Shown here one piece after another: positions 18,449 through 26,576 of a DNA stretch of 64,000 nucleotides; within the stretch, counting starts at the first letter, position 1; each line of letters begins with the position of its first letter. The translations under genes were made by a program, and so were the position numbers. The DNA comes from Acinetobacter zhairuonensis. GTDB taxonomy: Bacteria > Pseudomonadota > Gammaproteobacteria > Pseudomonadales > Moraxellaceae. The notes beneath the pieces were generated by a model. It ran no database searches. It was not told the origin of the DNA and worked only from the letters and a program-made list of their open reading frames with translations. The DNA lies in NCBI RefSeq assembly GCF_022601715.1, contig NZ_JAKVIM010000002.1:186001-250000 (forward strand), given 5' to 3'.

Positions 18449-19975
18449 ATGAATAATAGCCAAGCTAAAACAGCAACAAAAAAACTGAATGCCAAAGATC
18501 GCTACCGTATGCTTACACGAGACCTAGATTGGGACTTCAGTTATGCAGATCGTAAAGAAGCATTCCCATATGAAGAATTTGAAGGCATTAAAATTACCGA
18601 CTGGTCCAAATGGGAAGATCCTTTCCGCTTAACCATGGATGCTTACTGGAAATATCAAGCCGAGAAAGAGAAAAAACTCTATGCCATTTTTGATGCATTT
18701 GCTCAAAACAATGGGCAAATGAATGTAACCAATGAGCGTTATGTCAATGCACTCAAATTATTTCTAACCGCCGTAACCCCATTGGAATATCAAGCCTACC
18801 AAGGTTACGCCCACGTCGGTCGTCAGTTTGGCGGAATCGGGGCTCGTATTGCTTCTCAAATGCAATCCATTGATGAGCTACGCCATGTACAAACCCAAAT
18901 TCATGCCATGAGCCACTACAACAAATTCTTTGATGGCTTCCAAGATTGGGCACACATGCATGACCGCGTTTGGTATTTATCAGTCCCAAAATCATTCTTT
19001 GAAGATGCTCGCTCTGCTGGTCCATTTGAGTTTTTACTTGCTATTAGTTTTGCCTTTGAATACGTACTGACCAACTTACTGTTTGTACCTTTCATGTCAG
19101 GAGCTGCTTATAACGGTGATATGGCGACAGTAACATTTGGCTTTAGTGCGCAATCGGATGAAGCACGCCATATGACACTTGGTTTAGAAATCGTGAAATT
19201 CTTGTTGGAACAACATGAAGACAACGTGCCTATTGTTCAAGAATGGATTGATAAATGGTTCTGGCGCGGGACTCGTCTACTCTCAATCGTCGGCATGATG
19301 ATGGACTATATGCTGCCTAATAAAGTGATGTCGTGGAAAGAAGCCTGGGAAACCTATTTTGAAGAGGCTGGCGGCGCTTTGTTTAATGACCTCAGCCGTT
19401 ACGGTATCCGTATGCCGAAATATTCAGAAGTCATTGAGAAAGAGAAAGAACACGTCTCACATCAGGCATGGTGGATTTTCTACAACTTCGGTCATGCCGC
19501 AGGTTTCCATACATGGATTCCAACAGATGAAGAAATGGATTGGCTCTCTGCAAAATACCCAGACACCTTTGATAAATACTACCGTCCACGTTGGGAACTC
19601 GCTCGCAAAATGGAAGCAGAAGGCAAACGTTTCTATAGCGATGGTTTACCGCAACTTTGCCAAGTCTGCCAAATCCCAATGACCTTTACCGAAATGGATG
19701 GCGATCAAACCATGTTTAGTTATCGTGATTCAATTTATCAAGGTGAACGTTATCACACCTGTTCAGATGGTTGTCATGACATTTTTGAGCGTGAGCCAGA
19801 GAAATATATTCAAGCATGGCTGCCTGTAAACCAAATTCTACAAGGCAATTGTGGCGGTCCTGATTTAGAAAGCATTTTACGTGACTATTACCAACTGAAT
19901 GTGGGTGCAGACAACTTGGATATCGAAGGATCGCCCGATCAGCTTCGCTGGAAAAAATGGAAAGGTGTGGCTTAA
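18449..19975 (+). CDS. mphN: Phenol hydroxylase, alpha (catalytic diiron) subunit
   Basis: A 508-residue DmpN/MphN homologue that hydroxylates phenol to catechol. Diiron ligands are visible as Glu113, the first ExxH (Glu143/His146 in DELRH), Glu204 and the second ExxH (Glu238/His241 in DEARH), counting from the chosen start. A C-terminal YHS-type cysteine motif (CQVCQIPMTF, then HTCSDGCHDIF) is present as in DmpN. The start at 18449 has AGGA eight bases upstream; upstream TTG 18431 and ATG 18440 are less likely. A 12-bp hairpin follows the gene. Confidence 0.95.
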   Translation: MNNSQAKTATKKLNAKDRYRMLTRDLDWDFSYADRKEAFPYEEFEGIKITDWSKWEDPFRLTMDAYWKYQAEKEKKLYAIFDAFAQNNGQMNVTNERYVNALKLFLTAVTPLEYQAYQGYAHVGRQFGGIGARIASQMQSIDELRHVQTQIHAMSHYNKFFDGFQDWAHMHDRVWYLSVPKSFFEDARSAGPFEFLLAISFAFEYVLTNLLFVPFMSGAAYNGDMATVTFGFSAQSDEARHMTLGLEIVKFLLEQHEDNVPIVQEWIDKWFWRGTRLLSIVGMMMDYMLPNKVMSWKEAWETYFEEAGGALFNDLSRYGIRMPKYSEVIEKEKEHVSHQAWWIFYNFGHAAGFHTWIPTDEEMDWLSAKYPDTFDKYYRPRWELARKMEAEGKRFYSDGLPQLCQVCQIPMTFTEMDGDQTMFSYRDSIYQGERYHTCSDGCHDIFEREPEKYIQAWLPVNQILQGNCGGPDLESILRDYYQLNVGADNLDIEGSPDQLRWKKWKGVA

Positions 19976-19987
19976 CACCATTGGAAA

Positions 19988-20017
19988 GAAGATCTTCCGC
20001 TAAACGGAATGATCTTC
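19988..20017 (+). repeat. Intercistronic hairpin, mphN-mphO
   Basis: GAAGATCTTCCG pairs with CGGAATGATCTTC (12 bp with one bulged T) around a 5-base loop, in the 67-bp gap. There is no T-run, so mRNA processing or stabilisation is more likely than termination. Confidence 0.6.
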
Positions 20018-20042
20018 ACTCAAGGAATTTAGGAGTATTCTC

Positions 20043-20405
20043 ATGTCAGTACAAGCTATTCAAGAAAACTATCAATTCGAACCTCGTGACCTGCAACGCA
20101 ACTATGGCGATAACATGCTGCTTTTTATCGGCTGGGATCATCATACGCTTTTTTGCTCGGCACATGCCTTCTTGGTTTCTCCCCAACAGACCTTACAAGA
20201 TTTAATTGATCAACAAATTCAAGCAGGTTTCCACCAACATCCAGATTTTAATCAAATTGACTGGTCTAAAGTACAGTTCACCTTGAATCGCCAACCGCTC
20301 GAGGCGGAATTTTCTAAAACCTTATCTGAGTTGAATTTCGACCATAAATCGCTACTGCGCTTTGTAACGCCAAATTTAAAGGGTTATCAAGGCAGTCATG
20401 TATAA
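20043..20405 (+). CDS. mphO: Phenol hydroxylase, gamma subunit
   Basis: A 120-residue DmpO/MphO homologue, the third oxygenase subunit. The family pattern NYGDNMLLFIGWDHHTLFCS is clear, as is the C-terminal PNLKGYQGSHV. The ribosome site AGGAG is nine bases before the ATG. mphP begins 12 bases after the stop. Confidence 0.92.
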   Translation: MSVQAIQENYQFEPRDLQRNYGDNMLLFIGWDHHTLFCSAHAFLVSPQQTLQDLIDQQIQAGFHQHPDFNQIDWSKVQFTLNRQPLEAEFSKTLSELNFDHKSLLRFVTPNLKGYQGSHV

Positions 20406-20417
20406 GGGAGAAATAAA

Positions 20418-21479
20418 ATGAGCTATCAAGTTACGATTGAACCGCTAGGAACCAGTATTGAGGTTGAAGAAGATCAAACCATTCTGGATGCTGCTTTACG
20501 CCAAGGGGTTTGGCTCCCTTTTGCCTGTGGTCACGGAACCTGTGGCACCTGTAAAGTCAAAGTCACAGACGGTTTTTATGATGTGGGAGAGGCTTCACCC
20601 TTTGCACTCATGGATATTGAGCGTGAAGAAAATAAGGTCTTGGCCTGCTGTTGCAAACCTGAATCCGACATGGTCATTGAAGCAGATGTCGATGAAGATG
20701 AGGATTTCTTGGGCTATCTTGTTCAAGATTACCAAGCCAAAGTTTTAGAAATTACAGACCTTTCTCCAACCATTAAAGGGGTCCGTTTGCAGATTGACCG
20801 CCCAATGGATTTCCAAGCAGGTCAATATATCAATATCCAATTTCCAGATATCGAAGGGACTCGTGCATTTTCAATTGCGAACTCACCCAGTGAGTCTGGC
20901 ATTATTGAACTGCATATTCGCCAAGTACAAGGCGGTGCTGCAACGACTTATGTACATGAAAACTTAAATATTGGCGATGATCTGCATATTTCAGGACCAT
21001 ACGGACAATTCTTTGTACGTAAATCTGATGAGAAAGATGTCATTTTCATTGCAGGTGGATCTGGTCTATCTAGCCCTCAATCCATGATCTTAGATTTACT
21101 CGAGCACAACGATACGCGAACAATTTATCTGTTCCAAGGTGCACGAGATGTCGCGGAGTTATACAACCGCGAGATATTTGAAAAATTAGTCAAAGACTAT
21201 CCCAATTTCCGATACATCCCTGCCTTAAATGCACCTCGTGCAGAAGATAACTGGACTGGATTCACAGGCTTTGTTCACGAAGCGGTTGCAGATTATTTTG
21301 AAAATAAATGCAGCGGACATAAGGCTTATTTATGCGGCCCACCACCGATGATTGATGCTGCCATTTCAACGCTGATGCAAAGCCGCTTGTTTGAAAAAGA
21401 CATTCACACTGAACGTTTCTTAAGTGCTGCCGATGGGGCTTCTTCACCCTCTCGTTCCGCACTGTTCAGACATATTTAA
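20418..21479 (+). CDS. mphP: Phenol hydroxylase reductase
   Basis: A 353-residue electron-transfer flavoprotein (DmpP/MphP). Residues 1-90 are a plant-type [2Fe-2S] ferredoxin domain (CGHGTCGTCKVKV and a distal cysteine cluster ACCC). Then come an FAD-binding barrel (RAFSIANSP) and an NADH-binding domain (GGSGLSSPQSMILDL; C-terminal YLCGPPPMIDAA). It passes electrons from NADH to MphN. It is the last hydroxylase gene, with catA 115 bp downstream. Confidence 0.95.
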   Translation: MSYQVTIEPLGTSIEVEEDQTILDAALRQGVWLPFACGHGTCGTCKVKVTDGFYDVGEASPFALMDIEREENKVLACCCKPESDMVIEADVDEDEDFLGYLVQDYQAKVLEITDLSPTIKGVRLQIDRPMDFQAGQYINIQFPDIEGTRAFSIANSPSESGIIELHIRQVQGGAATTYVHENLNIGDDLHISGPYGQFFVRKSDEKDVIFIAGGSGLSSPQSMILDLLEHNDTRTIYLFQGARDVAELYNREIFEKLVKDYPNFRYIPALNAPRAEDNWTGFTGFVHEAVADYFENKCSGHKAYLCGPPPMIDAAISTLMQSRLFEKDIHTERFLSAADGASSPSRSALFRHI

Positions 21480-21528
21480 ATTCTAACATTCAAGCATCTA
21501 GAGTCATTTACATGATTCTGCCCATTTT

Positions 21529-21564
21529 CGAATGATCTGTTTCATGTCCGTTCCAGATCATTCG
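21529..21564 (+). repeat. Intercistronic hairpin, mphP-catA
   Basis: CGAATGATCTG and CAGATCATTCG form a perfect 11-bp inverted repeat around a 14-base loop, 31 bp before catA. No T-run follows. It could be an RNA hairpin or an operator. Confidence 0.6.
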
Positions 21565-21594
21565 GATCTCAATTTATATCAAAGGAAGATCACC

Positions 21595-22515
21595 ATGAAC
21601 CGTCAGGAAATAGACAGATTAGTCAAACAAATGAATGTTGATACGGCGACAGGCGAAGTCGATCAGCGTGTTCAAACCATTATTGTTCGTTTATTGGGGG
21701 ATTTATTTCAAGCGATTGAAGACCTAGATATTCAACCTTCTGAGGTCTGGAAAGGTCTTGAATATTTCACGGATGCAGGTCAAGCCAATGAATTGGGCTT
21801 ACTCGCCGCAGGCTTAGGGCTTGAACACTATTTAGATTTACGTGCAGATGAAGCAGATGCTCAGGCAGGTATTACAGGGGGTACCCCACGTACAATTGAA
21901 GGTCCACTCTATGTCGCAGGCGCACCTGAATCCATCGGATTTGCACGTATGGATGATGGTTCAGAATCAGACAAGATCGATACTTTAATTATTGAAGGTA
22001 CAGTGACGGATACAAATGGCAATGTGATTGAAGGTGCCAAAGTTGAAGTTTGGCATGCCAATAGTTTAGGTCACTATTCTTTCTTTGATAAGTCTCAATC
22101 GGATTTTAATTTACGCCGCACAATCATGACTGGTGCTGATGGTAAATATGTTGCACTGACAACCATGCCTGTTGGTTATGGCTGCCCACCAGATGGCACG
22201 ACTCAATTTGTACTGAACAAATTAGGTCGTCATGGTAACCGTCCTTCTCATGTTCATTATTTCGTTTCTGCACCCAGCTTCCGTAAATTGACCACGCAAT
22301 TCAACATTGAAGGTGATCAATATTTGTGGGATGACTTCGCTTTCGCTACACGTGATGGCTTAGTGGCAACTGCGGTTGATGTATCTGATGAAGCTGAAAT
22401 TCAACGTCGTGGTTTAGACAAACCATTTAAATACATCACATTCAATATCGAACTGGTGAAAGATGCGGGTTCTGCACCTTCTACTAAAGTAGATCGTCGT
22501 CGAGCTAAGGCTTAA
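21595..22515 (+). CDS. catA: Catechol 1,2-dioxygenase
   Basis: A 306-residue intradiol dioxygenase converting catechol to cis,cis-muconate, the step after phenol hydroxylase. Non-haem Fe(III) ligands are visible as Tyr161 (HYSFFD), Tyr195 (VGYGCPP), His219 and His221 (SHVHYF). The N-terminal helical linker (about 1-100) is typical of the catechol branch. The start at 21595 follows AAAGGAAG. The open frame extends 21 residues further upstream, through the hairpin, which is not credible. Other cat genes are not in the window, so muconate must be processed by genes elsewhere. Confidence 0.96.
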   Translation: MNRQEIDRLVKQMNVDTATGEVDQRVQTIIVRLLGDLFQAIEDLDIQPSEVWKGLEYFTDAGQANELGLLAAGLGLEHYLDLRADEADAQAGITGGTPRTIEGPLYVAGAPESIGFARMDDGSESDKIDTLIIEGTVTDTNGNVIEGAKVEVWHANSLGHYSFFDKSQSDFNLRRTIMTGADGKYVALTTMPVGYGCPPDGTTQFVLNKLGRHGNRPSHVHYFVSAPSFRKLTTQFNIEGDQYLWDDFAFATRDGLVATAVDVSDEAEIQRRGLDKPFKYITFNIELVKDAGSAPSTKVDRRRAKA

Positions 22516-22534
22516 GTCACTCTAAGTTCACAAT

Positions 22535-22564
22535 TTTGCACCTTTTCGTTGAAATAGGTGCAAA
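22535..22564 (+). repeat. Hairpin between catA and the outer-membrane protein
   Basis: TTTGCACC / GGTGCAAA with a 14-base loop, 20 bases after the catA stop, without a T-run. It may be a weak terminator or processing hairpin. Confidence 0.45.
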
Positions 22565-22645
22565 GCAAATCATGACAAGTTCATGCCTTTAGCCTGAAAT
22601 ATTTCAACGAATTCGCGTTCATAAAAATACAGAATAGGAAGTTCT

Positions 22646-23527
22646 ATGAATAACAAAATCGCTGCTCTTCTCTGCGGTTTACTGACCAGCTTTCACGTGT
22701 CTACAGCATCAGCAACGGAAAATGGTTCCGACTCATTTTCTTTAGGTGCGGAAGGGATCATGGCAGGTGCTTTGCCACCTGCTGGGCTATATTTCCTTGG
22801 TTATTATCAAAATTACCATGCCAATGAATTTATAGATGGTCCATCACAATTCCATGTAGATGCCAATGCACTTGTTCCCCGCCTTGTATGGATGACCAAT
22901 TACCAAATTGCTCATGGACAATGGGGTATGTATGCAGCCCAACCCTTGGTCGATCTAAAGGTCAATATTAATGGGCTACATGACTCAAATCAGGGATTAG
23001 GAGACCTTTATCTTGGCACAATGCTCGGTTGGCATCATCAAAACCACCATTGGCTGGCGGCACTAGAAACTGTTTTAGGCACTGGTGACTACAAAGCACC
23101 GAGTCAAACAAATCCAGTTAGAGCAAACATCGGCAAAAATTACGACACGATCAGACCTATTTTTGCCTATAGCTATATCAACCCAAATGGACTAGATCTT
23201 TCCACGAAAATTTCCTATAGCTGGAATAATCGAAATGATGCGACAGATTATAAGTCTGGAGAATATTTTGCAGGTGACTACAGTTTAGGTTACCGCATAC
23301 AACCTAAAGTCAAAGTTGCAGTTGAAGGATACTACTTTAAACAAACCAAGGAAGATAACATCAATGGAGAAGATATTGACTTTAAAGGACAAGCTTTCGC
23401 AATAGGTCCTGCGATTCAATATGCAGACCAGAATTGGTCACTTGAAGCAAAGTTTCTCAAAGAAACAAATGTTGAGAATCGCCCCGAAGGACATACCAGT
23501 TGGTTAAAACTCGTTTGGGCATTCTAA
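22646..23527 (+). CDS. Outer-membrane protein of the phenol-degradation (SphA/MetA-pathway) family
   Basis: A 293-residue protein with a Sec signal (cleavage probably after STASA) and a beta-rich body ending in aromatic WLKLVWAF, as in outer-membrane barrels. It resembles the family annotated as involved in the meta-pathway of phenol degradation, represented by SphA. A channel for phenol or another aromatic compound is plausible. It lies 130 bp after catA on the same strand and probably belongs to the phenol regulon. The ribosome site is AGGAAG. Confidence 0.8.
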   Translation: MNNKIAALLCGLLTSFHVSTASATENGSDSFSLGAEGIMAGALPPAGLYFLGYYQNYHANEFIDGPSQFHVDANALVPRLVWMTNYQIAHGQWGMYAAQPLVDLKVNINGLHDSNQGLGDLYLGTMLGWHHQNHHWLAALETVLGTGDYKAPSQTNPVRANIGKNYDTIRPIFAYSYINPNGLDLSTKISYSWNNRNDATDYKSGEYFAGDYSLGYRIQPKVKVAVEGYYFKQTKEDNINGEDIDFKGQAFAIGPAIQYADQNWSLEAKFLKETNVENRPEGHTSWLKLVWAF

Positions 23528-24331
23528 ATATTCATGCTTTATAAGTAGAATCATGAGCCAAGAATCCATAATGGGTTTACTCGCATTATGGATGATTTGC
23601 CCCAATTTTTAAAAGACTAGAGTCCATTAAGCCTGTGCTCCTGCTATCAGGATCTCTTATGCTGTCTTTATCTTCTACTCCTAATAGATCTACTGATGTG
23701 TTTTTAAAAGACTAATTCGTGTGATTCATAGACATCCTTTTCAATACCACTCTATCACCTAACTCCAGATCAAAGCAGTACATCATTGCATCAAATACCT
23801 TACCGTTGATAATCAATTAAGCACTGTACAGAATATTCATTTGCAGCAATAGCTAGTGTAGCAATAAGAATAGTTGCTATTAATATTCATGTTTTTCTAT
23901 ACTTACCGCCGAATTAATGAAAGTAAATATATTAACTTTGACATTGTCAGCTCTTTACGAATAGTTAAATTGCTTAATCATACTTTTGTCTTTGTTCTTT
24001 CTCTAGGTCGTGAATTCTACCGAGTAAATGCACTCTTTGCTCCTACTCAAATTCAAAAGCTCTCTCAATATCATCAAACTTTTTGGAACCCACCCAAATC
24101 ATATTTATGGATTTTTGTTTGCTCCTTTAATTGTGAGACGAGCTTAGTTACCCAATAGACCATATTTGTCTAGGAGAGTGGTGGCAGTCCATACAACAAA
24201 ACATTATGATGTGCACACCCCTCTTGCACACAAATCAAACACCTAATTCGACATATAAATGATAAAAAGACTCAACACAAGAAAGATTATCAGTTATTAT
24301 TTGACGCGATCAATAGCCATGTGAACTCGAT
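23528..24331. other. 804-bp intergenic region with decayed sequence
   Basis: No intact gene. An inverted repeat ATCCATAATG/CATTATGGAT (23564-23592) just after the outer-membrane gene could be a weak terminator; its tail is GATTTGCCCCAATTTTT. On the minus strand near 23710-23850 short coding-like pieces (INGKVFDAMMYCFDLELGD, with a frame change upstream) suggest a decayed gene of unknown family. A plus-strand frame at 23874-24158 has unlikely composition and no ribosome site. No clear Fur box was found before the iron transporter. Confidence 0.4.
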
Positions 24332-25456
24332 ATGAATGCCGATGCAAAACATTCAGCCAAAGTCTTAATCATCGATAAACTAAGCAAAAAATTCGATTCA
24401 CGTTTTGCTGTCAATGAAGCGACATGGTCGGCGAGCAATGGTCAAATCACTTGCTTACTGGGTCATTCAGGTTGTGGTAAAACCACTATGCTACGTTTGA
24501 TTGCAGGTTTGGAAACACCAACGAGTGGCTCAATTCAACTTGAACAAAACATTCTATTCAATGAGGAACAGCATCTCCCTGCTGAAGTGCGTAATATTGG
24601 TCTAGTTTTTCAGGACTATGCATTGTTTCCGCACCTGAACGTGCTAGAAAATGTGATGTTTGGCTTAAAAAAATTCAATAAAAATCAACGACAAGAAATT
24701 GTAGAACAAGCCTTAAAACTTGTATCTATGCATCATCATATCCTAAGTTATCCATATACCTTATCGGGTGGAGAACAACAGCGTGTTGCCTTGGCACGTG
24801 CCTTAGCCCCTAAGCCGCACGTACTGCTGATGGATGAACCTTTTTCTAATCTGGACCATCGCTTACGTGACCAGATCCGTAAAAGTACAATCGATCTGTT
24901 GAAAAAGACAGAGTCTACTGCCGTGATTGTCACGCATGATCCTGAAGAGGCATTACAAATTGCTGATCAGATTATCTTAATGCATCAAGGACAAATTATT
25001 CAGATTGGCACCCCTAAACAGCTATATTTTCAACCCTCGACCCTGTTTGCAGCACGCTATTTTTCAGCTTTGAATGAAATACCAGCTCAACGATTAGGGA
25101 ATCAAATCAGAACCATTTTTGGTCACATTTCAGTACCTGAAAACCTGAGCGATGCTGAACAGTCTATTTCCTGTTATTTCCGCCCACATCAGGTTCAGGT
25201 GAGTCGAGCGCCTGCTGCGGGCATGGTTGCAGCCAAAGTCATGTCCTCAAGCTTTATGGGACATGCCTATCAATTACAACTCCAACTTGTTTCTGAGTCA
25301 ATTACGGTATTGGCGCAAGTAGATCACCTACAGCAATTTTCTAATCATGAAATCGTCCATGTGTCCGTAGATTTAGCCGCCTGTTTTTTCTTTGCGCCCG
25401 ATGAGCATTCTGGCGTACTCAATACATCTCAATTTGAACAAGACGTTCAGAATTAA
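24332..25456 (+). CDS. Ferric iron ABC transporter, ATP-binding protein (FbpC-type)
   Basis: A 374-residue ABC ATPase of the FbpC/AfuC/PotA class. Walker A GHSGCGKTT, Q-loop VFQDYALFPHLNV, signature LSGGEQQRVALARAL and Walker B HVLLMDEPFSNLD are present. The C-terminal about 120 residues form a TOBE-like regulatory domain (CYFRPHQVQV). It would energise uptake of Fe3+ through the permease two genes downstream. The gene order ATPase, binding protein, permease is unusual; fbpABC operons usually begin with the binding protein. The next gene starts 22 bases downstream. Confidence 0.88.
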   Translation: MNADAKHSAKVLIIDKLSKKFDSRFAVNEATWSASNGQITCLLGHSGCGKTTMLRLIAGLETPTSGSIQLEQNILFNEEQHLPAEVRNIGLVFQDYALFPHLNVLENVMFGLKKFNKNQRQEIVEQALKLVSMHHHILSYPYTLSGGEQQRVALARALAPKPHVLLMDEPFSNLDHRLRDQIRKSTIDLLKKTESTAVIVTHDPEEALQIADQIILMHQGQIIQIGTPKQLYFQPSTLFAARYFSALNEIPAQRLGNQIRTIFGHISVPENLSDAEQSISCYFRPHQVQVSRAPAAGMVAAKVMSSSFMGHAYQLQLQLVSESITVLAQVDHLQQFSNHEIVHVSVDLAACFFFAPDEHSGVLNTSQFEQDVQN

Positions 25457-25477
25457 ACTCTGTTAAGGAAATAAGAA

Positions 25478-26494
25478 ATGAAGCCACTATCAAAAATTCA
25501 TCTTCTTTTAACTGGTCTGGTAGCCTTCAGTGGAAGCTGGGTACATGCAGCTGAAGTCAACCTGTATACCACGCGAGAACCTGCTTTAATACAACCTATT
25601 TTAAAAGAGTTTAGTCAAAAAACAGGGGTGAAAGTCAATACGGTCTTTATTAAAGATGGTTTGCTGGAACGAGTAAAAGTTGAAGGCCGACGTTCCCCTG
25701 CCGATGTAATGCTCACGGTTGACTTTGGAAACTTGGTCGATCTAGTCGAAAGTGGTTTGACGCAACGCGTCGATTCAAATGTTCTAAACCGTTCAATTCC
25801 AGCAAACTTACGAGCTGCAAATGGACACTGGTATGCCTTATCCATGCGTGCACGTGCAGTTTATGTGTCCAAAGATCGTGTTCCGCTGAATGCGATTTCC
25901 TATGAAGATCTGGCAAATCCGAAATGGAAAGGCAAAATCTGTATCCGTTCGGGGAGTCATCCATACAACACAGGCTTAATTGCAGCCCATATTGCTCATC
26001 ATGGCGAGAAAGAAACTGAAAAATGGTTGCGTGGTGTTAAAGCCAATTTAGCACGTCCTGCGAGCGGTGGTGATCGCGATGTGGCACGGGATATTCTGGG
26101 TAAGATTTGTGATATTGGTGTAGCAAACACCTACTATGTCGGTACCATGCGCACAGGTGATGCTGAGCAACAACGTTGGGGGAACGCCATTAATGTGGTT
26201 CTACCTCAATTTAACAATGGCGGCACACACGTCAATGTTTCAGGTGCTGTTGTATCAAAATATGCACCTAACCGTAAAGAAGCGGTCCAACTGCTAGAGT
26301 TCTTAGCATCAGATCAGGCTCAAGCCATGTATGCGAAAAGCGACTTTGAATATCCAGTGAAACCTGGGGTTAAAATTGATCCTATTATTGCAAGCTTTGG
26401 CAAACTCAAAGTGGATACCATTCGCTTAAGTGACATTGCCAAACACCGCAAAGCCGCTAATCGATTGGTTGATAAAGTACAGTTCAACCATTAA
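25478..26494 (+). CDS. Ferric iron-binding periplasmic protein (FbpA/FutA-type)
   Basis: A 338-residue extracellular solute-binding protein. It has a Sec signal with probable cleavage at WVHA|AE, then VNLYTTREPALIQPILKEFS typical of FutA/FbpA. The tandem tyrosines in ANTYYVGTM correspond to the iron-coordinating pair of this family. It is followed by an 11-bp hairpin before the permease gene, which could favour accumulation of the binding protein over the permease. The ribosome site is AAGGAAA. Confidence 0.9.
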   Translation: MKPLSKIHLLLTGLVAFSGSWVHAAEVNLYTTREPALIQPILKEFSQKTGVKVNTVFIKDGLLERVKVEGRRSPADVMLTVDFGNLVDLVESGLTQRVDSNVLNRSIPANLRAANGHWYALSMRARAVYVSKDRVPLNAISYEDLANPKWKGKICIRSGSHPYNTGLIAAHIAHHGEKETEKWLRGVKANLARPASGGDRDVARDILGKICDIGVANTYYVGTMRTGDAEQQRWGNAINVVLPQFNNGGTHVNVSGAVVSKYAPNRKEAVQLLEFLASDQAQAMYAKSDFEYPVKPGVKIDPIIASFGKLKVDTIRLSDIAKHRKAANRLVDKVQFNH

Positions 26495-26505
26495 GTCTCG
26501 CTTGT

Positions 26506-26536
26506 CTTACAGGAAGTAATTGACGCTTCCTGTAAG
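26506..26536 (+). repeat. Intercistronic hairpin between binding protein and permease
   Basis: CTTACAGGAAG and CTTCCTGTAAG form a perfect 11-bp stem around a 9-base loop. There is no T-run. The upstream TTG (26520) of the permease frame lies inside the loop, which argues against that start. Confidence 0.7.
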
Positions 26537-26576
26537 ATTAGATCTATTTCCATCTCTCACTAGACCTACACCTTCA

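Noticed and set aside
23874..24158. 94-codon plus-strand frame in the gap before the iron transporter
   Set aside because: Non-ATG start, unlikely residue composition, no ribosome site and no recognisable motif.
24243..24331. Fur box before the iron transporter
   Set aside because: GATAA and TTATC-like pieces are present but do not align to the 19-bp Fur consensus with convincing symmetry.
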